Shown: positions 8,838-16,592 of the stretch, piece after piece
Layout: the number at the start of each line of letters is the position of its first letter
Numbering within the stretch: position 1 is the stretch's first letter
Assembly: GCF_023516215.1 (NCBI RefSeq)
Contig: NZ_CP097349.1
Location: 1,426,001 to 1,490,000 of the forward strand
Origin: Cytobacillus pseudoceanisediminis
GTDB taxonomy: Bacteria; Bacillota; Bacilli; Bacillales; Cytobacillaceae
DNA length: 64,000 nt
Direction: 5' to 3'
Position numbers and translations under genes: made by a program
The notes under the pieces: model-generated
Databases searched by the model: none
The model's input: the letters and a program-made list of their open reading frames with translations, nothing else
What the model was told of the DNA's origin: nothing

Positions 8838-9507
8838 TTGACCGGCATTTAATTGAACAAATAGTTGAAGAAGTGGTAAAAAATTTATTTGGTGCCAAAT
8901 CTGCTCCAAATTCTAAATCTAAACATAATATCCTCGCAGTTGGAGATTTAGGGAAAGTCGATCCAAATATATTAGAAGTGTTAGAGGAAAACTGGAATGT
9001 CCTTCCTTATGACTTTAGCGAAGAAGCTGAGCTGCATAATGTTATGAGGGTTATTTTTCTTGATGCTTCCCAGGACTTGTTTGTGAAAGGGGCACTGGGC
9101 ATTTGCGATACACCGGAAAGCGAGCTTCTCTCAGCCTGTATTATTGACTATGTCCCTGTTACCTTAATTCCGAAAACAAAACTTTATAAAATCCTGAATG
9201 GAGAGAAAAAACAAACGGGGAGTATTCTTTAAGCTTAATGGAGTATAAGGAAAAGCTGTTAAAGTTCGGGGTTGAAATCAATAGCCTGGAAGATTTTGCA
9301 GCGCCAAAGCCTATCAGCGCAGATCAGCCTCTCTCAAAGAAGCTGATCACACAAAGAGATGTTCAAGAATGCAAAATGAATGAAATCCTCGCAGATAAAC
9401 AGACCATTATAACACCTTTAGCACGCGATACAGCACGGGAATTGGGAAAAAGCATCATTGTAATGGATACAAAAGGGGCTGAAAACACATGGAAATGGGA
9501 ACGGTAA
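8834..9507 (+). CDS. Unnamed microcompartment-locus protein with N-terminal targeting helix (apparent frameshift)
   Basis: Two adjacent reading frames, 8834-9232 and 9238-9507, join if one A is added to the A6 run at 9206-9211 (GEKKTNGEYSLSLMEYKEKL), giving one protein of about 224 aa. The start overlaps the pduL stop by 4 nt. Residues 1-18 (MIDRHLIEQIVEEVVKNL) closely resemble the PduL and EutC targeting helices, so import into the shell lumen is predicted. The middle looks like a Rossmann or flavoprotein-like alternation of strands and helices (VGDLGKVDPNILEVLE; VIFLDASQDLFVKGALGI). The C terminus has TIITPLARDTARELGKSI, a motif I know from proteins of unknown function in Firmicute microcompartment operons. 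No catalytic activity can be assigned. Confidence 0.6.
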
Positions 9508-9761
9508 TCGGCAATGTATGGGCCACAAGAAAAGAAGATAATTTAACGGGCCTGAAATTTTTGGTTGTCGAGCCTCATGGTCTTTCAGCAGCAAAATCAT
9601 TCGTTGCGGTTGACCGTATTGGGGCAGGAGTCGGTGATCAAGTTCTCGTTACGCGTGGAAGTTCGGCTTCAAATATGTCCGGAGATATAAGATTGCCAAT
9701 TGATGCATTGATTATTGGAATTATCGATTCTGTAGACGTTGAAAAGAAAGAGGTGAAATAG
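9489..9761 (+). CDS. eutN: Microcompartment vertex protein EutN
   Basis: 90-aa EutN/CcmL-family protein, whose pentamers close the corners of the shell. Conserved features are the N-terminal MGTVIGNVWATRK, VDRIGAGVGDQVLV and the C-terminal PIDALIIGIIDSV. ATG codons occur at 9489 and 9495; the family usually begins close to the second. The start overlaps the end of the preceding reading frame. A single bridging nucleotide separates it from the next BMC gene, so translation is probably coupled. Confidence 0.95.
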   Translation: MEMGTVIGNVWATRKEDNLTGLKFLVVEPHGLSAAKSFVAVDRIGAGVGDQVLVTRGSSASNMSGDIRLPIDALIIGIIDSVDVEKKEVK

Positions 9762-9762
9762 G

Positions 9763-10148
9763 ATGGCAAGAGCACTAGGCATGATTGAAACAAGAGGGCT
9801 TATTGGGTCCATTGAAGCAGCAGATGCCATGCTGAAAGCTGCTGATGTTACTTTGGTGAAGCAGGAAAAAGTGGACGCCGCTTTAGTAACGGTTTTGGTT
9901 CAGGGGGATGTAAGTGCTGTTCAGGCTGCTGTGGATGCAGGTAAGGAAGCAGCAGCCAGAGTGGGTGAACTCGTGTCAGCGCATGTTATACCTCATCCTG
10001 ATGAAGATATCAAAAAAGCTTTATTAGATGACAGGAAACCAAAGGAAATGAAACAAGAGCCAGCTCCTGAAGCACCCCCGTAAAAAAGGGAGCCAGCAAA
10101 AAGAAACAGATATCTGCGGCGGAACTGGATAGCGTTGAAGATAATTAA
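9763..10148 (+). CDS. Second BMC hexamer with basic C-terminal extension (apparent frameshift)
   Basis: Single-BMC-domain shell protein (residues 1-90, ALGMIETRGLIGSIEAADAM) related to EutM. As read, it stops at 10083 after a Glu/Pro-rich tail. Adding one C to the C5 run at 10075-10079 extends it in frame to TAA at 10148, adding a Lys-rich segment (VKKGASKKKQ) and ISAAELDSVEDN, for about 128 aa. The extension reads like real coding sequence and ends just before the next ribosome-binding site. EutK and PduK are other BMC proteins with C-terminal extensions, so a linker or nucleic-acid-binding role is possible but unproven. Confidence 0.8.
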
Positions 10149-10184
10149 AGTACTCCACTAGTACGATGAAATGGAGGAACAGCC

Positions 10185-11135
10185 ATGACTTTTAAGAGAA
10201 GAAAGATTGCCGTAATCGGGTCAGGCTTTACGGGTGCGACAGCAGCATTGATGCTGGCCCAAAAAGAATTGGGAGACATAATCTTAGTTGACATACCTTC
10301 ACAGACGAACCCAACAAAAGGCAAGGCCCTGGATATGCTTGAAGCTGGACCGATTCAGCGCTTCAATGCCAGCATAACCGGCACTTCAAGCTATGAAGAC
10401 ATTCAAGATGCCGATTTAGTATTGATTACTGCCGGAATGCCAAGAAAACCAGGAATGAGCCGGGACGATCTTGTCGCTGTAAATGAAAAGATTATGATCG
10501 AAGTTTCTCAAAATATAAAAACATACGCCCCGGAAAGCTATATTATTGTGTTAAGCAATCCTGTCGATGCAATGACCTTTGTCTGCTATAAAACTACTGG
10601 TTTTCCGAAAAATAGGGTAATCGGCCAATCGGGAGTATTAGATACAGCCCGATTTAATACGTTTGTGGCTCAAGAGCTGGGAGTTTCCATTGAAGATATT
10701 TCAGGTTTTGTCCTGGGCGGTCATGGAGATGATATGGTTCCGCTGGTCAGATATTCGTATGCTGGCGGCATTCCACTGGAGAAAATACTCCCTGCCGACC
10801 GAATCAAAGCGATTGTGGAAAGAACCAGAAAAGGCGGAGGAGAAATTGTAAATCTGCTTGGCCAGGGAAGTGCCTATTATGCTCCTGCAGCTTCAATGGT
10901 TGAAATGGCAGAATCGATTCTGAAAGATAAAAAACGAATCCTTCCTTCAATTGCCTATTTGGAAGGTGAGTATGGATACAGTAACATCTATCTGGGAGTG
11001 CCTACAATCCTGGGCGGAAATGGAATAGAAAGTGTCATTGAAATTCCATTGACTGCCGATGAGAAAAAAGCTCTTGATCAATCTGTTAAGTCAGTACAAA
11101 ATGTAATGAGCATACTTGAAACAGCCAAAGCGTAA
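10185..11135 (+). CDS. mdh: Malate dehydrogenase (LDH-like type), paralogue beside eut operon
   Basis: 316-aa NAD-dependent malate dehydrogenase. The N-terminal Rossmann motif is [10 protein letters not shown] (residues 12-21). The substrate-specificity loop reads [14 protein letters not shown], with the arginine typical of malate rather than lactate enzymes. NPVDAMT and the catalytic [14 protein letters not shown], with the active histidine, are intact. The family normally lives beside citZ-icd in Bacillus, so this copy 36 nt after the microcompartment operon is probably a paralogue. It could help balance NADH/NAD+ during ethanolamine growth (inference). It has its own AATGGAGG ribosome-binding site and a strong terminator. 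No targeting helix is seen. Confidence 0.9.
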   Translation: MTFKRRKIAVIGSGFTGATAALMLAQKELGDIILVDIPSQTNPTKGKALDMLEAGPIQRFNASITGTSSYEDIQDADLVLITAGMPRKPGMSRDDLVAVNEKIMIEVSQNIKTYAPESYIIVLSNPVDAMTFVCYKTTGFPKNRVIGQSGVLDTARFNTFVAQELGVSIEDISGFVLGGHGDDMVPLVRYSYAGGIPLEKILPADRIKAIVERTRKGGGEIVNLLGQGSAYYAPAASMVEMAESILKDKKRILPSIAYLEGEYGYSNIYLGVPTILGGNGIESVIEIPLTADEKKALDQSVKSVQNVMSILETAKA

Positions 11136-11139
11136 GAGG

Positions 11140-11186
11140 GCTGACTTGTGAGGAAATTATTTTTTCTCACGAGTCAGCTTTTTTTA
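11140..11186 (+). terminator. Rho-independent terminator after mdh
   Basis: GCTGACTtGTGAG (11140-11152) pairs with CTCACgAGTCAGC (11166-11178) and is followed by a run of T. It closes the eut-mdh transcription unit. Confidence 0.93.
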
Positions 11187-11269
11187 TTTTGTTTAAACTG
11201 TTCACTAACCGGGTACATTGTATTTAACAAGCTTAGCAGCTGCTGACAAAATTTCCAGTAAATAATGAT

Positions 11270-11298
11270 TTGAATAATCTGAAAACTTCTGTTACAAT
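11270..11298 (+). promoter_or_regulatory. Sigma-A promoter for the IDEAL-domain gene
   Basis: TTGAAT (11270-11275), a 17-nt spacer, then TACAAT (11293-11298), 29 nt before the start codon at 11327. Good match to the vegetative consensus. Confidence 0.75.
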
Positions 11299-11326
11299 AG
11301 AAAAAAGGTCAAGGGGTTGATTTTAA

Positions 11327-11518
11327 ATGGAAAAACGTCTACTTAACTCGCCGCAACAGTCTGAGGAAAACGTGTCAGTGTTAGCAGAACAAGTCCTAAA
11401 TCAAGCTCTTAAGGAATACCGAAAAGAAAAGCTTCGCGAAAAAATTGATGAAGCATTGACTAGCCGAAACAAGGAAGAATTCATCCGCTTAACAGATGAA
11501 TTAAAGAAGATTTCTTAG
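11327..11518 (+). CDS. Small IDEAL-domain protein
   Basis: 63-aa protein. The C-terminal third, LREKIDEALTSRNKEEFIRLTDELKKI, is an IDEAL domain, a short helical module found in several Bacillus regulatory or adaptor proteins and in phage-related proteins. The N-terminal half is predicted helical (LAEQVLNQALKEYRKEKLRE). It is monocistronic, with its own sigma-A promoter and terminator and an AAGGGGTTG ribosome-binding site. The specific role is unknown. Confidence 0.85.
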   Translation: MEKRLLNSPQQSEENVSVLAEQVLNQALKEYRKEKLREKIDEALTSRNKEEFIRLTDELKKIS

Positions 11519-11542
11519 AAAGCCCACAATTAATAATGTTAA

Positions 11543-11582
11543 AAAGGCAGCCTGTTCGAAAGAATGGGGCTGCCTTTTGTTG
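11543..11582 (+). terminator. Rho-independent terminator after IDEAL gene
   Basis: AAAGGCAGCC (11543-11552) pairs with GGCTGCCTTT (11568-11577), then T-rich sequence. Confidence 0.9.
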
Positions 11583-11727
11583 TTTAATATATTTTAATGA
11601 ATGATTGAGAAAGCCCAATTTTAAACAATGAAAAGCTTCAGCATAATTGCTTGCAAAATCCAGAACAGGAAGGAACAATAGCAGTCAAAAACACTAACCA
11701 AGGCTTAAAAAAGAGCAGTAAAGAAAA

Positions 11728-12368
11728 ATGGTGGTTAATCTGATGGATTAAAGACGAAATTGAGTGGAGTAAGGCAAAATGGTAGTTAATCACATGGAAT
11801 AACGACGAAATTGAGTGCAGTAAAGCGAAAATGGTAGTTAATCGCGTGGATTTACGACGAAATTGAGTGGAGTAAGGCGAAAATGGTAGTTAATCACATG
11901 GAATAAAGACGAAATTGAGTGGAGTAAAGCGATATGGTAGTTAATCTGATGGAATAAAGACGAAATTGAGTGCAGTAAAGCGATATGGTAGTTAATCTGA
12001 TGGAATAAAGACGAAATTGAGTGCAGTAAAGCGATATGGTAGTTAATCGCGTGGATTTACGACGAAATTGAGTGGAGTAAGGCGAAAATGGTAGTTAATC
12101 ACATGGAATAACGACGAAATTGAGTGGAGTAAGGCGAAAATGGTAGTTAACCACATGGAATAACGACGAAATTGAGTGCAGTAAAGCGAAAATGGTAGTT
12201 AATCGCGTGGATTTACGACGAAATTGAGTGGAGTAAGGCGGAAATGGTAGTTAATCACATGGATTTACGACGAAATTGAGTGGAGAAAGGCGAAAATGCT
12301 AGTTAATCCAATGGATTTACGCCGAAAAAGAGAGTAGTAAAGCAAAAATGGTAGTTAATAGGTAATTC
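11728..12368. repeat. Tandem minisatellite, 12 copies of a 51/52-bp unit plus a partial copy
   Basis: Units begin ATGGTAGTTAATC and contain GACGAAATTGAGTG. Copies start at 11728, 11779, 11831, 11883, 11934, 11985, 12036, 12088, 12140, 12192, 12244 and 12296, with a partial copy at 12348. Units 5 and 6 are identical; the first and last units are the most diverged. Variation is in blocks: CTGATG, CACATG or CGCGTG after TTAATC; GGAATAAAG, GGAATAACG or GGATTTACG; and GTGCAGTAAAG or GTGGAGTAAGG. The mix of 51- and 52-bp units breaks any reading frame, so it is not a protein repeat. There are no unique spacers, so it is not CRISPR. Function unknown. Confidence 0.95.
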
Positions 12369-12404
12369 AACACCTAAATAGAATACAGATAAAAATCCAG
12401 TCGT

Positions 12405-12418
12405 TATAACCGCTGTCA
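12405..12418 (+). promoter_or_regulatory. Candidate CcpA cre site
   Basis: TATAACCGCTGTCA matches TGWAANCGNTNWCA at all but the second position. It lies about 190 bp upstream of the sigma-54 promoter of the aminotransferase operon. Confidence 0.4.
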
Positions 12419-12515
12419 ATAATCCGAAAATCAGGAACCCTCAAAAAATCATCGTCATAACGGTACCACCATCCCAAAAGAAGAACCCAATTCGAAAATT
12501 TCTAACACCACCAGC

Positions 12516-12563
12516 TGTTTCACCAAACTGTTCCACATCGTTCCAAAATGAAACGCTGAAACA
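12516..12563 (+). promoter_or_regulatory. Candidate upstream activating site of the sigma-54 regulator
   Basis: TGTTTCA (12516-12522), TGAAAC (12549-12554) and TGAAACA (12557-12563): inverted copies of one half-site 44-91 bp upstream of the -24 element. The same half-site recurs upstream of the second sigma-54 promoter near 19559. Confidence 0.55.
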
Positions 12564-12605
12564 CTCCTCTAACAAACAAACCTTTGTAAGAAAGACATTC
12601 AACCT

Positions 12606-12621
12606 TGGCACGGAAATTGCA
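12606..12621 (+). promoter_or_regulatory. Sigma-54 (SigL) promoter of the aminotransferase operon
   Basis: TGGCAC (12606-12611), 5 nt, then TTGCA (12617-12621), with GG and GC 12 nt apart: a near-perfect -24/-12 element. The predicted start is about 12632, 40 nt before the coding region. A sigma-54-dependent activator is encoded two genes downstream. Confidence 0.85.
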
Positions 12622-12671
12622 ACAATACTCATTAGCAAGATATAAATCAGAAACGATAAGGGGAGGAAGCT

Positions 12672-13837
12672 ATGTTTGAAGAGAAATTGGATTTAAGATT
12701 GCCGGGGCCGGTTCAGGTTCCGAAAGAAATACAGCGTGCCATGCTAAGAAGTTTCGATCACCCCATGATGGATTACCGGAATCCAGCCTTCCAGGATGTA
12801 CTTCAGGAAACGACTGAAAAGTCCAAAACGATATTCCAGACTGAAAACCTGGTGATTCCGCTTACCTCAAGCGGAGCTTCCGCCCTTGAAACAGCAATTA
12901 TTAATACGGTTGGCCCCAATGATACGATCATCCTTTGCGTTGTCGGCTATTTTGGTGAGTACCTTCAGGGAATTACAGACCACATTGGCTGCAAAACCGT
13001 CCGGGTCGATGCGGAATGGGGAAAAATTGTCGATCCTGAGGATGTGAGAAAAGCATTAAAGGAAAATCCTGAGGCAAGAGCTGTTTTTGCGACACATTGT
13101 GAAACATCCACCTCTGCAATCAACAACATAAAAGAGATTGCAGCAGTTGTAAAAGAAACAGATGCCATATTCCTCGTTGATGCGGTCAGCTCGATAGTCG
13201 GCACCCCCTATATATGGACGAATGGGGCATTGATATAGTGGCAACTGGAGGACAGAAAGCTTTAATGCTGCCTCCAGGACTTGCATTGATTACTTTGAGT
13301 GAAAAAGCATGGAATACTGTAAATGATCATCAGTGCCCATCCTTCTATTTTGACCTTAAACTTTATAAAAAAGGCCTGGAATCAGGAACTGGAACACCTT
13401 ATACCCCAAATATATCACTTGTATGCGGGCTGCTTGAGGCCTGCAATATGATAGAAAGAAACGGAGGAATAGAAGCTGAGTATAAAAGGCATGCAGCACT
13501 TCGGGATATGACAAGGGCAGGGGTAAGGGCTTTAGGTCTTGAATTGCTGGTGGATGACTCGGCTGCCAGTCCAACCCTGACAGCCGTAAAATTAAATAAT
13601 GCCGATGAATTCAGAAAGATGATGCGGGAAGATTTCCATATCGCATTGGGAGGCGGTCTTGGAAAGGTGAAGAATCAGATTTTGCGTCTCGGCCATATGG
13701 GATATACGGATGCGGCAGATATGCTGAAGATGTTTGCCGCAATGGAGCTTGCTTTATTGAAGACCGGATATGAAGTGGAGTTAGGTGCAGGAGTTTCCGC
13801 CGCACAGCGGCATTGGCTCGAAAATCCATACTGTTAA
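12672..13837 (+). CDS. Class V pyridoxal-phosphate aminotransferase, alanine/serine-glyoxylate type (apparent frameshift)
   Basis: Reconstructed protein of about 388 aa in the serine-pyruvate/alanine-glyoxylate aminotransferase family. The N terminus LRLPGPVQVPKEI fits the family's usual start. LTSSGASALETAI contacts cofactor, FLVDAVSSI carries the PLP-ring aspartate and ATGGQKAL carries the Schiff-base lysine. The frame breaks at VGTP; adding one C to the C5 run at 13204-13208 gives VGTPLYMDEWGID and restores the fold. In context (sigma-54 promoter upstream, glycolate oxidase genes downstream) it probably aminates glyoxylate to glycine. The exact amino donor cannot be told. AGGGGAGGAAGC precedes the ATG. 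Confidence 0.88.
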
Positions 13838-13866
13838 ATTTCTGGTCCTAAGGAGACGTGAGCCGG

Positions 13867-14563
13867 GTGAATATATTTGAAAAACGACTCGCTGAACTGG
13901 CAAATCTCCCATCAGTTACTCCAGGGGATCAGATCAATGTGATCCCAGATTTCCTATTCGTCAGCGGCAAAAATCCCCTTAATGTTATCAAAGGATTTAT
14001 CAGACAAGGGTACAAAAACGTTAAAAATCCGGCCAAGATTCTTTTTCTTATGGAGATGCGAAAGATGAAGCCATCCGTAAGTTCTGTTTAGGAAAAGGAA
14101 TAAGACTAATAGATTGCGATTTGGCCCAATATTTCCGTTCAGAAAATATTCCGCTGAATGGAATGCTTATTGCAGGAATAGATGAGGATATTAAGTGTCT
14201 TGGAGGAAGGGGGCCATTCCCATTGTTATCTCGCCGGATTCAATGGCGGCTTGCCTGGCATCCGGATCATTTAGTATGTTCATACCTGAAACGACTTATA
14301 TTGAAATCAACGGAGCCTTAACTGGAAAAGGAAACGGAAAAATGCTCTGCACCCATCTGCTGGACATTTTTGAGGACAGTTTAATAGGAAATGCAGTGAT
14401 TATAGGAGGTACGGTTTTTGAACAGCTGAATGATAAGGACCTTAAGGATCTCTCTTATTTTTTTCAGCTTTCCGGCACAGCAGCGGGGATGTGTTCACCA
14501 GATGGCCCGTTTGGCCAGGTTGAAGGCGTGATTAAAATAAAATCAGAAACTATTCTGATCTAA
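13867..14563 (+). CDS. Short aconitase/LeuC-like protein lacking iron-sulfur ligands (two apparent frameshifts)
   Basis: Adding one T at the T5 run 14042-14046 and one G at the G5 run 14209-14213 gives a continuous protein of about 232 aa from GTG 13867 (AAGGAG 10 nt upstream; GTG 13858 is also in frame). By eye it follows the first two domains of the isopropylmalate dehydratase/aconitase large subunit: SVTPGDQINVIPDFLF, NPAKILFSYGDAKDEAI, PLNGMLIAGIDED where LeuC has GDSHT, then FIPETTYIEINGALTGKG and a helix pair. The active-site GDSHT and all three cluster cysteines are absent, so a normal dehydratase is unlikely. It is co-transcribed with a glyoxylate aminotransferase. Function unknown; homology is from manual comparison only. 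Confidence 0.6.
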
Positions 14564-14685
14564 TTTATCAAACAAATAGACTGATTATTATGAAAACTTA
14601 CCGAAATTTTCCTTGGCATCTGATAAGATTAACTTAATATAATTATAAAACTTGTCCAAGAGAAAAAGGAAAATGAGGTGAAGCA

Positions 14686-16580
14686 ATGTCCGAAATTGCC
14701 ATTTTAACCCCAATTGACGCGCTTATACAGGTTTCAAAGGAAGCAGCGAAAAAAACAGGAGAAGATGTCGCGATAAGAAAGGTAAGCTTCCGGAATGCTA
14801 TTGCAGCTGCTAAAGAATTTGAAAAAGCCGGCACAGAAGTAATCATTAGCAGAGGAACCCTGGGATTAAAGCTCATTGAGTCCGATCTTGGCATACCCGT
14901 CGTGCAGATTCCCATAACCGGATATGATCTGCTTCGAACCATCAAAGAAGCGCAAAAGCTCGGACAGAAGATTGGAATAGCCGACACCCGGGATGTTTTG
15001 CAGGGGATCCAAACAATTGAATCCGTGCTGGGGTTATCGATTGAAAAGCATTGCGTAATTGTACCTGAGGAAGCTGAAGCAGCTGTCGAGGCTCTCAGCA
15101 AAAAAGAGATAGATGTCCTGATTGGGAAAAGTATTTTTACGAACAAAGTCAAAAATAATTCGATAAAAACAGTGATATTAACGTCTGGAGTGGAATCGGT
15201 CATCCAGGCCATTCATGAAGCAAGAAGCCTGATTGAAGTAAGGCGCACAGAATTGAAACGAACCAAGGAACTCCAGGCAATTCTTGATTTTATTGCTGAT
15301 GGTGTAATTGCTGTGGATGAAAAAGGGGTTATTACAGTATGCAATCCTTCCGTTTACAGTATCTTGAACCTGCCATATGATTCTGTAATCGGTAAGCAGA
15401 TTGATGATATCCTCGTTAATTCACAAATGAAAAAGTTCTTTCGACTGGTAAGGAAGAACTGAACCGCATTCAGGATGCCAATGGTGTAAAAGTGGTTGCA
15501 AATCGAATACCCATCAGGCACGAGCAAAAGGTGTTTGGAGCTGTCTGTACGTTTCAGGAGGTTCATAGACTTCAGCAGCAGGAGCAGGAAATCCGTAAAA
15601 AGCTCCTTCACCGCGGCCATGTCACAAAATACAGTCTAAATAATATTGTCGGGGAAAGTGAGATGTATCAGAAAGCGATCGAAAAGGTGAAGAAATATTC
15701 TCAGGTGGATTCTACTATTCTCCTGACGGGTGAAACAGGTGTGGGAAAAGAGGTATTCGCCCATTTAATCCATAGCTTCAGCAAGCGAACGGAAGGGCCA
15801 TTCGTTGCAGTGAATTGTGCGGCTATCCCTGAAAACCTGCTGGAAAGCGAATTATTCGGCTACGTCGAAGGAGCCTTTACGGGAGCGAAAAAGGAGGAAA
15901 AACCGGGTTATTTGAATTGGCTCATCAGGGAACCATCTTCCTTGATGAAATTGGCGAACTCGCTGAATCCCTCCAGGCCCAGCTCCTCAGGGTTTTGCAG
16001 GAAGGGGAAGTGATGCGGCTAGGGGATGAAAGAGTGATCCCCATTAATATTCGGGTAATCGCTGCCTCGAACCGTGATTTTGAGAAGATGGTCGAAGATG
16101 GGAGCTTCCGGGCTGATTTGTATTATCGCCTCAATATTCTTGATATCCCAATTCCGTCCTTGCGTGAAAGGATCCTTGATATTCCATTGTTATGCGATTT
16201 TTTCATAAAAGAATTGGAACCGGGCATTCGGAGAAATATTAAGGGCTTCACTGCTGAAGCTATGAAGATTATGCAAAGCTATCATTGGCCGGGTAATATA
16301 CGCCAGCTCAGGAACATTGTTGAAAGAGCGATGATTCTTTCCCCTGAGAAATTGATTGATTCAGAAACTGTTTTAGCTGCAGGCGGGAAAGACTTTTCCA
16401 AATTGCATGTGCTGAAACAACACAGCATTAATGAAGTAGATGAAGAAACGAAGCTTCAAAACTATGAGAAAGAGTATATACTGAACGTGCTGAAGCAGGT
16501 AAACGGCAATAAAACAGAAGCCGCAAAGATTCTGGGGATCGGCAGGACGACCCCTCTGGCGAAAAATAAATAGTTTGTAA
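14686..16580 (+). CDS. PrpR-type sigma-54-dependent transcriptional activator (three apparent indels)
   Basis: Reconstructed protein of about 631 aa. Domain order: PrpR_N ligand-sensing domain (residues 1-190, with IISRGTLGLKLIE and IPITGYDLLRTI), PAS domain (IADGVIAVDEKGVITVCN), sigma-54 AAA+ domain (LLTGETGVGKEVFA Walker A, ESELFGYVEGAFTGA with the sigma-54-binding loop, IFLDEIGEL Walker B, WPGNIRQLRN) and a Fis-type helix-turn-helix (NKTEAAKILGIGRTTLWRK). Indels: A5 at 15430-15434 (one A short), G3 at 15905-15907 or the next TT (one short), C4 at 16551-16554 (one too many, moving the stop to 16580). Probably activates the sigma-54 promoters at 12606 and 19558 in response to a small organic acid. 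Confidence 0.88.
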
Positions 16581-16592
16581 GGAGGAGAAAGA

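Noticed and set aside
11728..12368. CRISPR array
   Set aside because: The units are contiguous with no unique spacers, and no cas-like genes are nearby; it is a minisatellite.
12441..12638. 65-aa minus-strand open frame
   Set aside because: It overlaps the sigma-54 promoter and activator sites, has no ribosome-binding site and no recognisable family.
13858..14563. D-glutamate cyclase (DUF4392) as identity of the gene after the aminotransferase
   Set aside because: First impression only; the corrected frames follow the aconitase/LeuC N-terminal half far better.
14613..14643. Sigma-A promoter of the PrpR-type activator (TTGGCA / TATAAT)
   Set aside because: The spacer is 19 nt, too long for a confident call; left as a possibility only.
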